Assembly (NCBI RefSeq): GCF_001261775.1
Contig: NZ_LN868536.1
Coordinates: 186,001-250,000 of the forward strand
DNA from: Anaeromassilibacillus senegalensis
Lineage (GTDB): Bacteria > Bacillota > Clostridia > Oscillospirales > Acutalibacteraceae
Reading direction: 5' to 3'
Length of the DNA: 64,000 nt
A program made the position numbers and the translations under genes. The notes under the pieces were generated by a model that saw nothing but the letters and a program-made list of their open reading frames with translations, made no database searches and had not been told where the DNA came from. Positions within the stretch are counted from its first letter, which is position 1. Each line of letters opens with the position of its first letter. Below, piece after piece: positions 1-10,221 of the stretch.

Positions 1-3000
1 TAGCCGCTGAGGTCTATATTATCGACCCTATCGAGCAGCTCGCCCAGGTAATCCTTATTCGGAATCTTGCGCAGCGCCATCATCGCGTTGACAAGCGCGG
101 TTTCCGCTTCATCCACCTTGGCCTGTGTGGAGTTCTTGGCGTCGTAAACCTTCTTTGCCTCTTCCAGGGCAGACGTGAAATCTTCTTTGCCGGTATCCAG
201 ATACTGGTCAAGGTTCTCGTAGACAACGTCAGCCTTTTCAATCGTACGGTTCAGGCTTGCCTTGTCGGCGATTGCTTCCAGATCCATCATTGCGTCGTAC
301 AGGTCGTCATAGGCCTTTTCAACGTCCGCAACCAGTGCGTCGGGATCGTCCGCGACGGTCTGAGCGGCTTCGAACGCTTCTACAAAGGCGGCCCAGGTTT
401 CAGTTGTAAAGTCTTCCTCGCTCAGGGTGTCGGCGTTGGCCAGCAGGGTCTGCAAGTGCGTGACGTCGCCCTTTTCAAAGCTCAGGAAGTGAATGGACTT
501 GAGCAGCTTGCTCCATGCGTTGTTGATGGAATCCTGTGCGGCGGTCTTATCGGCTTCCACATCCTTCGCATTCTTCAGCGCACTGTCAAATGCCTTCTGG
601 ACGGATGGAATCGCCTTTGCGTATTCGTCGCCTTCCTTCAGTTCGTCCGCTGTCGCGATGATATCGCGCAGGGTCATCTTGTTGACAACCGTGAACAGGA
701 AGGACAACTCTGTGTCTTCGCGGCCCATAGCGTTGGTATATGTGTAGCTGGTGGTATCCGTATCTTCGTCAAAGACCACGTCGGTCCCGTTGACGGAGAT
801 AGCGGCAAACTCTCTGCCTTCCACGCGCGGCGTGAAGACAAACTCGTAGTCTTCTCCGGACAGGATCTCCGCTTCATATTTGCCGATCAGGTTGGCAATT
901 GTCGCGTCGCCGCCAGTGATTGCAACCCGCGCCTTGTTGGACGGGAAGGTCATGACCAGGTTCTGCTCGGTGGGGACGTCGATTTCTGTGGAAATTTCGA
1001 TCGGGTTACTGTAGATGACCGGGCCCTGGTCGATGCGGACTGTGGTGCGGACAAACTTGCCGGCCATATCCTTTGTGACCGTCAGGAACTCCGAATAGGA
1101 GCCGGAAACCGGGGTGAAGACGCCGTCCTTGGCATCGGAAATCAGCCAGCGGTAGCGCGCATACGGTCTGTATTCGTCTTCCACGGTGAAGGACGCCTGC
1201 AGCTTGTCGCCCGCGACCGGCGTTCTGTCGCCGTTGGTGTTGACGACCTTGACGTCTTCCGGAATGACGTCGGTAATGTCGGTATCTGGCACGTTGGAGC
1301 CGCCGCTGTCCTTGTCGGCAAAGTCGGTCAAGGTGCCGTAGCCGAGCACCTCGTACAGGCGTACGCAGCTGTTGCCGTCGTACGGGCTGCCGTCCTTATT
1401 CTTTGCAACGCCCTGCGTGACTTCTACTTTGATGTATCGGCCCACAACGCTGCCCGTGTCGTAGGTGTGCTCCGTTACACCCAGTCCGTCGTCATTTTCA
1501 CCGGCGGTGATGAGGGTCCAGTTCTTCTGGTCATTGCTGACATAGAGGTTGTACTTGCGGGTGTTGTATTCCTTGAAGCGGTCTCTTTCGTCCGCGCCGG
1601 GCAGCTTTTCGTCGACCGCTGCGGTTGCATGGCGCAGGGTGATCTTACTCAGGTCGTAAATACCGTTGAGGTCGATGACTGCAACGCGCGGGTCTTCCTC
1701 GGAGACGCCGTCCGCGCACCATTTGGTAAACAGATCACCGTCCGTAATCATACTTCCGGCTTCACCTGCATTAAACTGCTTGTCCGCGACGGTTGTTTTG
1801 CCCTGGAAGACGTTGACGCCGTCACCGCTGACAATATAGGTGGTGTTGATCGGCTCGCCTTCCACGCCGTCCACGGTAACCGGGGTCACTTCAAACTTGA
1901 GGGCGTTCAGTTTCAGCGCGTCTTCTTTGTCCATGGTCAAGGTGGATTCCGTCGCACCGTCGATGGGAGCAAAGGTTTCCCCGTCGTTACTGTGATACCA
2001 CTGGAAGGTGGACTCGCCTTCCACGCCGGTCACGCCCGCGTTAATATAGGTGTATCCGCCTTCAAAGACGACCTTGGAATCATCTTCCTTATCTTTGTAA
2101 GCCGCGATGGTGGCGTTCTCCGCGGAAGGAAGCACTTCCTTATTGGACTTGCCCCATGCCTGGAACTCATAGATGCGCGGGCAGTTTTTATCGCTTTCGG
2201 TTTGGCCCGCATAATCCGGAATCAGTTTGAAATATCTGGCCTGCACCGGCTCTTCCATAACAAGTTCTACAATATCGTCCTTGTTATTCTTGACGTTGAC
2301 CTGTTCCGTCCAGTTTTCGCCGTCGTCGCTGGTCTGAATGCGGAAGTCGCGCGTGATATAGCTTTCTCTTTCACGGCCCGCGTTGACCAGGCGGAATTTG
2401 TCGATGGTCCAGCCGTTGTTTTCGCCGAGATCCGCCTGAAGGTATGTGCCGTCCTGGCGGAAGCACCACTTGGTTCCCTCGTCGCCGTCAAATGCGCGGT
2501 ACGGCTCTTCGTTGTTGTAGCCACCGGGCGCGCTGATTTTATCCTTGGAAAGATTCAGGAACGCGTTGTCCAATCCACCCTTGACAACATTGGAGACATC
2601 GGAAAGTTCCGTCTGGTTGCCGTTCAGATCGACGCCGATCACCTTGTAAACAAACTCACCGTTATAGGGAAGAGTATCGGTAAAGGTGCCGTTTTTGCCG
2701 CTCACGGTACCGGCCAGGGTGCCTTCCTCCAGAGTAAAGTCGGAAGATGTGCCTCTGTAAACGCGGTATGTGGCGATGTTGTCCGCTTTGTCCCAGGAAA
2801 CAACAGCCTTGTCGCCCAGCGCGCCTTCGCCGGTTTCCATGGCGGCGGCGACGTTTTCAACGGCGGGCAGCGTGATGGTTTCTTTCTTAACCGCTTCTCT
2901 CGCGACACGCAGGAAGTCGCTGTCGGCAAGGGAAATCGCGGTGATCTTGATGCCGCGCGCATCCGGAAGCTCGATGGAATCGAGCGCAACGTCCGGGTCG

Positions 3001-6000
3001 ACCGGAATGGCATAGACGAACTGGTAGTTGTCACAGGTCATGCGGTCCTTGCTGCCGTTGTGGAAATGGGTGAAGAAGTGGCCGACCTGATCGTAGACAT
3101 ACGGGCGCAGGTCGCTGTTGGAGAAGCGGTCCCAGCCGGAGAGCTCGGAGTCCCAGTCGGCAAAGGAAATCTCTTTGGTAACGGAGGTCCCGTCTGCCAT
3201 GTTGACGGTGAAAGTGTCGGATTTGTCGCCGGAACCGGCGGCCGCGCCCAGCAGGTAGACATATTTATAGTTGGACTTCGGCAGGTCGATCTTCTGGCCT
3301 CTGGCCTCCACGACGTTCTTATAACCGTCTTCCTTCGGCCCGAGCTGGAAGTCTACACCCTGGAAAGTAACGGAATCGTCCCAAAGCTCCGCCGGAATGG
3401 TATTACCCTTGCCGTCGTAGCTGCCGTCCTTGCGGTCCTCGTTGAAGCTGACCGCGTCGACATTGTAGTAGTCGTACAGGTCGACCGCCTCAGATTTCAA
3501 TGCGACGGATTCGTCCGCATACGGCTCGATTTCCAGCGCAATCGTGGTGATCTCATATTTGTCCATCTGGAAGCTGATCTGGTTGCCGTTGACAGCGATA
3601 TCCTTGTTCAGGTCCTCGTCCTCAAACTCGATCATGTTGACTTCCTTGGCGGACTTGACATTGCTGGGCAGGGTCAGGGTAACGTCGGTATTATCCTTGC
3701 CCTGGGACTCATAGACGCGGACGATCAGCTGATCCTTCGCGTCCGGGTTTTCCATCGGGGTCTTGATGACCGTCAGATGGACGTTGTCTGCGGAGGAAGC
3801 GGCAAAGGAGTGGTTCGCACCCAGCTCGCCTTCGTGTTTCTCAGATTGGACGGCCTCCGTCCTGTAGTTGAACTCAGAACCCTTCTGGTCGGAATTGGCG
3901 TCCTGCCAGGTGCCGCTGTGCGGATAGATGGAATAGGAGAAATCATGTTCCGTTTTGTCAATATAATAGGCCGCCGGGTCCCAGCCGGAGCAGCGGACAC
4001 CTGCGCCCATCGGGGAGCGCAGCGCGGTCATGCGCATGCGGGTTGCCTCGACGTTGCCCTCTTCGTCTTTGAGCTGAATGGCATCCCAACCGTACTTGGA
4101 ATCATTCAGAATGCTTGTACCGTAAGAGCCGCTGTCGTCCGTGACGTCCGCCCATTTGTGGCCGGAAACCTCGAACTTGGCGTTATCAATGCTGTTGTCG
4201 CGGGTGGTTGGGCGCTCCAATGCGCCATACGCGATTTCATAGGTGGCGTGGTCTGATTCCGCGGCAAGTGGGAAGGCAATCTTCATCATGCGCTGGTTCT
4301 CGTTCCAGCTGACATGCATTTTAACGTCCACACGGTCGGTATCCGGATACAGGGAGATGTCCTGATACATGGTGGAATCGGACCAGTCTCTGGCGACGCG
4401 CACGACCACTTTGTCGGCGGAATTTTCAACGATTTCAATGGATTCCGGCGCGTCGTTCAGGATGGCGACCGGGTCGGCGTTCATTTCTTCCATGACCAGA
4501 TCCCAGGCGGGATACGCACTGCCGCCGGTGTCTTTCAGAATATGAATTTCATTGCCCTGGTAGCCGTCTGCAAACACGGGACGGTTGTTGTCGTTCTTAT
4601 TGTAAATCTGTGCAATGTTACCGGTGCTCTTGTCGATCTCCACCTTCAGTGCAGCATTTTCCAATACGAAGAGTCCGTCTTCTTCCTTTGCGCTGAGATT
4701 GGTTTCCACGGCGCTCTCTCCGGCCTTGACATTGAAGACCTTGAAACCGACGGGCGGCAGGTCCTTCGCCTGGAAGCGGATCGTCGCGGTGTTCTTTTCT
4801 GTATCTCTTGCGACAACGGTGGAGGGAAGCTCAGTGTCGCCGTCGTAGACGACCAGGCTCTCCGGAACAGCGCCGTCAAAGCTGACGATGGTTTCCACCA
4901 TGTCGTCACGTGCCCAGGAAAGGGAGTTGAACACCAGAACCGGCGTGCCGTCCACATTGGTATCCGCCTTATAGGCGATGGCCTGCAAGCCGTTGTCCTG
5001 CACATTGTTCAGCAGGTTCTTTGCCAGCTCCTGGTTGTTATAGGTGACCTGATACTGGTACGGGATGGAGGAGCCGGGGAGCACGTCGTGGAACTGATTG
5101 ATCAGAATTTTATCCCAAGCCTTGCTGACTTCGTCGTTGCCCGCGCCCGGCAGGACGCCCAGCCAGTTGCCCAGCGTGCCGGCCTTCTCCGCCTTTTCCG
5201 CCAGGATTTCGTTTTTGCGGTTGTATTCCTTTACGCGCGCCCAGGAAGTATAGGTGCCGCGGTGGTTCTCAAAATACATTTCGCCTTCAACCGTGCGAAC
5301 CTTGCTCAGGTCTTCGGTCTCGCGGACGCTGTCGAAGTATTCGGTGATGGTGGCCAGCTCCGCGCTGGCGCCGTTGATCGCGTCTGTGCCGTTGGTGTTG
5401 ACAACCGCCGCGTAGTCGCCACTGTTGGGGCCGCCGCCGTGGTCGCCGTTCCCGAACATGCCCAGCGCTTTTTTGACGCCGGTTTCCTTGCCGGTCTGGT
5501 TGTTGCGCTTCATGGCTTTCATCATGGCGTCCGCATTGTAGGTGCTCACATAGTCCCGCATCGGTGCGTAAGAGAGCACTTCCGAGCCGTCGATGGACTG
5601 CCACTTGAAAATATCGGAATCGCGCTGTACATTCTGCTGTTGCCAGTTGAGCTTTGTGGTGACAAAATTGTCCATGCCGGACTTTTTCAGAATTTGCGGG
5701 AACTGGCCGTTAAAGCCGAAAGTGTCCGGCACATAGCCGACGGTACTCATCTGGTTAAATTCGTTCAGGAAGAAATGCTGGCCTTCCAGGCTCTGGCGGA
5801 CAAGCGCCTCGCCGCTGGGTAGGTTGAGGTCCGGCTCCACGACCTGGCCGCCCGGGTTGTCCCATTGGCCTTTGGCGATGAGTTCCTTGACGTCCTCGTA
5901 CATTTCCGGATAATACTCTTTGGTCCACTCATAGTGTTTGGAGGCGGACATGCTGAATTTATAGTTTTCGTTGCTTTTGAGATTGTCAATGGCGCGCTTG

Positions 6001-6227
6001 AACGTGTCGCTGATCACGTCGCGCGCGGTGTCCTCATACGGCCACTGCCAGGCGGTGTCGATGTGGGCATTTGGGACCAGATACATGGTCCAGCTGCTGT
6101 CGATCTGTGCGTTGGAAGGTGCGTCTTCATTGGGGCCCGCCAACATGGTGGTCGGCGCCGCGGCGGAAACCGCCAGCATGGCGGCCAGCATCAGGGAAAC
6201 GGTTTTTCTAAGATTTTTCCTTTTCAT
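1..6227 (-). CDS. GH38 alpha-mannosidase, secreted, multidomain (C-terminus outside the window)
   Basis: Start is ATG at 6227, with GAAGGAGAG just upstream; about 2075 codons are visible and the 3' end lies beyond position 1. Residues 1-31 are a signal peptide. GH38 signatures: zinc-site motif NAHIDTAW (H56, D58), VPDTFGFN (D169, expected nucleophile and zinc ligand) and GNGDHGGGP (about 260-268). GH38 enzymes are zinc-dependent retaining alpha-mannosidases. After the catalytic and beta-sandwich parts come a fibronectin-III-like domain (about 1120-1200), two discoidin (F5/8 C) domains (about 1235-1335 and 1490-1630), a beta-rich module (about 1755-1855) and FIVAR repeats to the window edge. 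The last two are shared with the other large glycosidases here, so a tail domain like theirs is expected beyond the edge. Likely substrates are mannose-bearing host N-glycans (inference). Confidence 0.93.
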   Translation of the reverse strand, partial: MKRKNLRKTVSLMLAAMLAVSAAAPTTMLAGPNEDAPSNAQIDSSWTMYLVPNAHIDTAWQWPYEDTARDVISDTFKRAIDNLKSNENYKFSMSASKHYEWTKEYYPEMYEDVKELIAKGQWDNPGGQVVEPDLNLPSGEALVRQSLEGQHFFLNEFNQMSTVGYVPDTFGFNGQFPQILKKSGMDNFVTTKLNWQQQNVQRDSDIFKWQSIDGSEVLSYAPMRDYVSTYNADAMMKAMKRNNQTGKETGVKKALGMFGNGDHGGGPNSGDYAAVVNTNGTDAINGASAELATITEYFDSVRETEDLSKVRTVEGEMYFENHRGTYTSWARVKEYNRKNEILAEKAEKAGTLGNWLGVLPGAGNDEVSKAWDKILINQFHDVLPGSSIPYQYQVTYNNQELAKNLLNNVQDNGLQAIAYKADTNVDGTPVLVFNSLSWARDDMVETIVSFDGAVPESLVVYDGDTELPSTVVARDTEKNTATIRFQAKDLPPVGFKVFNVKAGESAVETNLSAKEEDGLFVLENAALKVEIDKSTGNIAQIYNKNDNNRPVFADGYQGNEIHILKDTGGSAYPAWDLVMEEMNADPVAILNDAPESIEIVENSADKVVVRVARDWSDSTMYQDISLYPDTDRVDVKMHVSWNENQRMMKIAFPLAAESDHATYEIAYGALERPTTRDNSIDNAKFEVSGHKWADVTDDSGSYGTSILNDSKYGWDAIQLKDEEGNVEATRMRMTALRSPMGAGVRCSGWDPAAYYIDKTEHDFSYSIYPHSGTWQDANSDQKGSEFNYRTEAVQSEKHEGELGANHSFAASSADNVHLTVIKTPMENPDAKDQLIVRVYESQGKDNTDVTLTLPSNVKSAKEVNMIEFEDEDLNKDIAVNGNQISFQMDKYEITTIALEIEPYADESVALKSEAVDLYDYYNVDAVSFNEDRKDGSYDGKGNTIPAELWDDSVTFQGVDFQLGPKEDGYKNVVEARGQKIDLPKSNYKYVYLLGAAAGSGDKSDTFTVNMADGTSVTKEISFADWDSELSGWDRFSNSDLRPYVYDQVGHFFTHFHNGSKDRMTCDNYQFVYAIPVDPDVALDSIELPDARGIKITAISLADSDFLRVAREAVKKETITLPAVENVAAAMETGEGALGDKAVVSWDKADNIATYRVYRGTSSDFTLEEGTLAGTVSGKNGTFTDTLPYNGEFVYKVIGVDLNGNQTELSDVSNVVKGGLDNAFLNLSKDKISAPGGYNNEEPYRAFDGDEGTKWCFRQDGTYLQADLGENNGWTIDKFRLVNAGRERESYITRDFRIQTSDDGENWTEQVNVKNNKDDIVELVMEEPVQARYFKLIPDYAGQTESDKNCPRIYEFQAWGKSNKEVLPSAENATIAAYKDKEDDSKVVFEGGYTYINAGVTGVEGESTFQWYHSNDGETFAPIDGATESTLTMDKEDALKLNALKFEVTPVTVDGVEGEPINTTYIVSGDGVNVFQGKTTVADKQFNAGEAGSMITDGDLFTKWCADGVSEEDPRVAVIDLNGIYDLSKITLRHATAAVDEKLPGADERDRFKEYNTRKYNLYVSNDQKNWTLITAGENDDGLGVTEHTYDTGSVVGRYIKVEVTQGVAKNKDGSPYDGNSCVRLYEVLGYGTLTDFADKDSGGSNVPDTDITDVIPEDVKVVNTNGDRTPVAGDKLQASFTVEDEYRPYARYRWLISDAKDGVFTPVSGSYSEFLTVTKDMAGKFVRTTVRIDQGPVIYSNPIEISTEIDVPTEQNLVMTFPSNKARVAITGGDATIANLIGKYEAEILSGEDYEFVFTPRVEGREFAAISVNGTDVVFDEDTDTTSYTYTNAMGREDTELSFLFTVVNKMTLRDIIATADELKEGDEYAKAIPSVQKAFDSALKNAKDVEADKTAAQDSINNAWSKLLKSIHFLSFEKGDVTHLQTLLANADTLSEEDFTTETWAAFVEAFEAAQTVADDPDALVADVEKAYDDLYDAMMDLEAIADKASLNRTIEKADVVYENLDQYLDTGKEDFTSALEEAKKVYDAKNSTQAKVDEAETALVNAMMALRKIPNKDYLGELLDRVDNIDLSG

Positions 6228-6438
6228 ACTTCTCTCCTTCTTTTGGCGGTACGCATGCGCGCCCCGCGAATTTTTTATCTGGAAACTGCGGTTGGATTGA
6301 ATGGACTATCCCTCCTTTGCCGGTTCACTTGTCCGGAACGAAATCGAAAAGCGGCCTGTGGTGTGGACCGCCTTTCAACGTCCGTTTGCTCATTGTGTTA
6401 TATTCTGATAACGTCCCTGACGGGCGTTTCATCAGCCG

Positions 6439-8223
6439 TTATTTTGCGTATCCGACTTTGCTCACATAGTCGGCCCACGTTTGCCCGTTTTCCAGGGAGT
6501 TCAGTTCCGCCTTTACGCCGGCGGCGCCGGGATCCTCAATGCCGCACAGATCGGCGCGCAGAGCGTTTTGCATCAGGAGCAGATAGACCGTCTCGGAATA
6601 GTCTTTTACAATGGCCTCCATCTCCGGGCTGGAGAAGGACAGCTTTCGGTCCGCAATCTCTTTGTTTAAAGCGTCTGTGTTAATTAAAAATACAGGATCA
6701 TAGGGATAATCGACATACTGTTCCTGATAGAGTTCAGAGAGCAGGTCCTCGTAAGAGGAGAGCAAGTCTACGGTGCTTTCCTGATCCATCTCCTGCGCGG
6801 AAAAATCCCAGTAGTTGGGAATATAGGAGCTGCCGGAGAAATAGGCGCGCACGGCCATCTCATCCTTGCCGAGCAGGTCCTTCATCAGCTTGGAAACGTT
6901 GATATCCTGTCGGGACGTTTGTTCCTGTAAGTAGCGGAGCAATGCGTTCGGCTCGTTTTGTCCCGCGTATTTTTCAATCGTGTGTAGGATCAGCGGAACC
7001 TTAACATTGTAGTAAAAATCCTGCTGCGCGCTGACCATGCTGTCCTCCATGTCGGAGGAGAGGGACGCCAGAATGGGGTCTTTCAGAGAGAAGAACAGGT
7101 ACTTCATGTATTTCCGGTTCATGTCGTCCTGTACTTCAATGCCGTAGCGTTCCTTGAGCTCCAGCGGCAGCGCGTTTGCGGAGTCGTCCAGGTAGTAGCT
7201 TTCCAGTCCTTTATACAGCCATTGGTTTGGCGTGAAGTGCAGGTTGCGCGCATAGACTTTGCTGTCAAAAAAGGCGTGATAAATCGTGCGCGACATGGTC
7301 TGGCACTCGCCGGGGGTGAGCATGGAAAGGGAAATCGCAGCGCTTTTTCCGCCTACGCCGCCCAAAATCACGCTTTCGCCATCCTCGGCGCTGCGCAGCA
7401 GTACCAGGGGCATGTCGTTGAGACCTTCCCCAAAGACGCCCGCATAGTAGTTGCAGAAGGAGACAACTGTGCTCAGGTCGTTGACGTCCGCACTGTTGTC
7501 GATGGACTTGTCCAGATACAGGGTTCCGGTCCCACCGGCGGCGGACAGGTTTAAAGGTTCAAAGCTTCCGAAGCAGAAGCTGGAATTGCTGATATCATAG
7601 AAGTCGTACCAGGTGGGCTTGTTCAACTGGAAGGACGCATCCGTTCCGTTGGTTTCCGCAAATGGCATGATGGCGTTCCAGCCGGGATTGTTTTGCAGCC
7701 GGAACGATACACGGCTGATATAGCGGTCCATATAGGGGGCGTTGTCACTGTCGAACCACGGAATCATCAGGACCTTTTTGCCCTGAAAGACCATCAGGTC
7801 CTCATACAAATTGCCTTCCACCTGGAAGTCTTCTCCGTTGCCTTCTCCCAGCTTGACGTCGTAGGTAAAGAGAACGGTTTTACAGTCTTCGGGCAATGGG
7901 CCGATCTCCCAGACGCTGCCCAGATCTTTCAACGTGAGTTCCGCGCCGTCACCACCGGTGCATTTCGGTTTGGAGCCGTCCACTGCACTCGCGTCCAGAT
8001 AAAGAGTGCGGTCGGCAGAGAGCTTTTCCGGTGTCAGCTGAATGGTGACAGACGCCAGCTTCCCTGCAATATCGACCGGCTCCACAGTATAGTCCACCGC
8101 AAACTGCGAGATTGCCGGGTCCACATGCTGAGACGCGCTGACCTGGCTGCACCACATGCCAAAGGAAACCACGGCTACGATCAGCAACGCCAGGAAGCCG
8201 CCGATCCAATATTGTCTTTTCAA
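6439..8223 (-). CDS. Membrane-anchored gluzincin-like protein with lost metal site (paralogue of 8505-10193)
   Basis: The frame is open further upstream, but I place the start at TTG 8223: GGAGGTGG lies just before it, and it puts KRQYW plus one membrane segment (about residues 8-26) at the N-terminus, as in the paralogue. That gives 594 residues. The remainder is predicted outside the cell. The region SRTIYHAFFD and then LYKGLESYY (about residues 305-345) aligns with the HExxH and EGxxxYY segments of M1/M61-type peptidases. Here the first His is Ser, the catalytic Glu is Arg and the third ligand Glu is Lys, so metal binding and catalysis look lost. The protein resembles the divergently transcribed neighbour along its whole length. 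It may act as a binding or regulatory protein; function unknown. GH38 follows on the same strand after 211 bases. Confidence 0.82.
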   Translation of the reverse strand: MKRQYWIGGFLALLIVAVVSFGMWCSQVSASQHVDPAISQFAVDYTVEPVDIAGKLASVTIQLTPEKLSADRTLYLDASAVDGSKPKCTGGDGAELTLKDLGSVWEIGPLPEDCKTVLFTYDVKLGEGNGEDFQVEGNLYEDLMVFQGKKVLMIPWFDSDNAPYMDRYISRVSFRLQNNPGWNAIMPFAETNGTDASFQLNKPTWYDFYDISNSSFCFGSFEPLNLSAAGGTGTLYLDKSIDNSADVNDLSTVVSFCNYYAGVFGEGLNDMPLVLLRSAEDGESVILGGVGGKSAAISLSMLTPGECQTMSRTIYHAFFDSKVYARNLHFTPNQWLYKGLESYYLDDSANALPLELKERYGIEVQDDMNRKYMKYLFFSLKDPILASLSSDMEDSMVSAQQDFYYNVKVPLILHTIEKYAGQNEPNALLRYLQEQTSRQDINVSKLMKDLLGKDEMAVRAYFSGSSYIPNYWDFSAQEMDQESTVDLLSSYEDLLSELYQEQYVDYPYDPVFLINTDALNKEIADRKLSFSSPEMEAIVKDYSETVYLLLMQNALRADLCGIEDPGAAGVKAELNSLENGQTWADYVSKVGYAK

Positions 8224-8443
8224 AATATCCACCTCCAGAAAATGGACCTGTGCATGTTCCATAAAAATGGTTCCGCCGGAATCCGCCGCCGGAACCTGGC
8301 CCTTGCCAATATTATACAAGGAAAGGCAGGTAAAAAAGTAGGGGAGGTTTTTTTGATTGCAGGGGGGTTCCTTTGGAAGAAAAGACAATTTGCGAATGAT
8401 ATGTAGAAAAAAATTAATGATAGTATCCATTTCGTAAATTTAG

Positions 8444-8473
8444 TTGACAAGAGGTTGCGGTACGAAGTATGAT
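8444..8473 (+). promoter_or_regulatory. Sigma-A promoter for the 8505 gene
   Basis: TTGACA (8444-8449), an 18-base spacer and TATGAT (8468-8473) lie 31 bases before the start at 8505. The -35 box is perfect and the -10 box has one mismatch. It sits in the gap between two divergent paralogous genes. Confidence 0.75.
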
Positions 8474-8504
8474 AAAAGCACCTTGATAAATGGAGCGAAA
8501 ATGG

Positions 8505-10193
8505 ATGAAAAAATGGAAAATTGGTGCGCTTTGCGCGATAGTATGCGTTTTGGTGATTTTGCTGGGCAGTGTGGTGGCATTTCTGGCGGTTGACCGGGGA
8601 TATGGGATGGAATTTACCGTATCCGCACCACAGGACAGGCCTCACACGCTGGAGGTCTCCTTAAAGCTGCGCAGTTCTCTGCTCTCCAGGGACAGGCAGG
8701 TAGTGCTGTATACCGGCGGTAAGGAGATTACGCTGCGAACGGTGGGCGGCGGGGAAATACGCGAGGCCGAGGATACGCTGGAATGCGTATTGGGCCGCGG
8801 GAAGGAAATCCAATTGGTGTACGATGTGACGGTTGGCGCGGAGGGCAAGCATGGACGGCGCGGCGCGGTAACAGAAGACTATTGCGTGTTTGATGGCGGG
8901 CAGGCGCTGCTGCTGCCGATGGAGTTCTATGCGGACGGGTTCCCGGAGCAGGAGGCCGTCGTGAGCCGCCTCCGGGTTCAAATGGACCCGCGGGAAGGAT
9001 GGACGGCGGTCCTTCCATTTGAAGAGCTGACGGACCTGACCTGGATGGACGCTTACAATATCAACAACAATTGTTTTGCCATGGGGCGGTTTGTATCGTG
9101 CGCGCTGCCGGGACAGGACACGGGAGTGCGCGTTTATCGGGTATCCGGGGAGGAAAATGAGCTATCCGGACAAACGCTGGAGGGAATTGCCGCGCTTGAC
9201 GGCTATTATCAGGGGAAGTTTTCCAAACAGGACAGGCCGTATCAGGCGATTCTCCTGCCGGCCGGGGAAGGGGCGGTCATCGGCGGCGCGGGGGCCGGTT
9301 CCGTCTGTGCCACTTTTGATGAAACCAGCAAACGGGATTGGGAGCTGTTGAGCCACCGGATGTTTCACGCGTATTTTGACACCGCGTTTCCCACGCAGCG
9401 GTTCCATGCCGCGCCCCAGCTCTGGTTTTACGAGGGGCTGGCGACCTATTATGAGAATCAATCCGTGGCGGCGCTGCCGGAATCTGTGCGTACGGTGGCG
9501 GGCATCCAGCCGGAAACGCAGTTTGCCCCGCTGTTCAATCAGTACCTGTATATAAAGGTAAAGGACCCGGCACTGTTCTCGTTTGCACCGATGGATGAAG
9601 CGCGTATTTCCGAGTCCGAAGGGCGAAAGGAATTCCTGCATTATATCCAGGCGCCCCTGGTTGTCTGGTTGGTGGAATCACTTGCCGGGCAGGAGGACGC
9701 CATTTTGCGGGAGCTGACGGCCCAACGGGACCGCGGGGAAGTATTTGAAATGGAACCATTTCTGGTGCGGGTGCTCGGAAATCAGGCGGGCGGCGTTTAC
9801 AACAACTATTTTCAGTCGGACGCGCTTCTGCCGCTTTGGAAACTCAAAGCGCCGGATAGGACGGAAGAACAGGTTCTGCAAGATTTGAACACGGTGGAGC
9901 AGATGCTTGCCAGTTGGATGACGCAGCAGCTGGGGCAGTATCCCTGCGACGTACTGGATTTGGAAACGGTGCGGCGGATCCAAAACAGGCCGGAGTTCCA
10001 GGATGCCGTTTTTGCCGATGCGGAGACGGAGACGCAGATAAAGGCGTATTCTCCGGCGATCTGGTCGCTTCTCAAGGAATACGCTCTGTGGGCACAGGTC
10101 TGCGGCGTGGAGTTTGACGAGCCCATGCTGCGCTATCACTTGCTGAGCGACAAAGAAAATCTTAAAAAATGGAAGAACTGGCTGGAAGGATAA
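8505..10193 (+). CDS. Membrane-anchored gluzincin-like protein with HRMFH instead of HExxH
   Basis: An upstream in-frame ATG exists at 8490, but GGAG at 8492-8495 is correctly spaced for ATG 8505, giving 562 residues. One membrane segment follows MKKWK (about residues 6-29); the rest should face outward. The segment HRMFH (H284, R285, H288) followed by FYEGLATYYE (E310) matches the layout of M1/M61 metallopeptidases (HExxH, then EGxAxYY). Both His and the distal Glu ligand are kept, but the catalytic Glu is Arg. A zinc site could remain without a general base, so I predict a non-peptidase or altered enzyme. The divergent paralogue at 6439-8223 has lost the ligands too. No downstream gene shares the transcript. 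Confidence 0.85.
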   Translation: MKKWKIGALCAIVCVLVILLGSVVAFLAVDRGYGMEFTVSAPQDRPHTLEVSLKLRSSLLSRDRQVVLYTGGKEITLRTVGGGEIREAEDTLECVLGRGKEIQLVYDVTVGAEGKHGRRGAVTEDYCVFDGGQALLLPMEFYADGFPEQEAVVSRLRVQMDPREGWTAVLPFEELTDLTWMDAYNINNNCFAMGRFVSCALPGQDTGVRVYRVSGEENELSGQTLEGIAALDGYYQGKFSKQDRPYQAILLPAGEGAVIGGAGAGSVCATFDETSKRDWELLSHRMFHAYFDTAFPTQRFHAAPQLWFYEGLATYYENQSVAALPESVRTVAGIQPETQFAPLFNQYLYIKVKDPALFSFAPMDEARISESEGRKEFLHYIQAPLVVWLVESLAGQEDAILRELTAQRDRGEVFEMEPFLVRVLGNQAGGVYNNYFQSDALLPLWKLKAPDRTEEQVLQDLNTVEQMLASWMTQQLGQYPCDVLDLETVRRIQNRPEFQDAVFADAETETQIKAYSPAIWSLLKEYALWAQVCGVEFDEPMLRYHLLSDKENLKKWKNWLEG

Positions 10194-10221
10194 AAGGGGC
10201 CTTTAGCCGGTCGAAAAAAAG

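Noticed and set aside
456..4256. A 1266-codon open frame on the plus strand opposite the GH38 gene
   Set aside because: It has no ribosome site or recognisable domain. The minus-strand frame through the same DNA has a signal peptide and full GH38 signatures. The codon bias of the real gene leaves the opposite frame free of stops.
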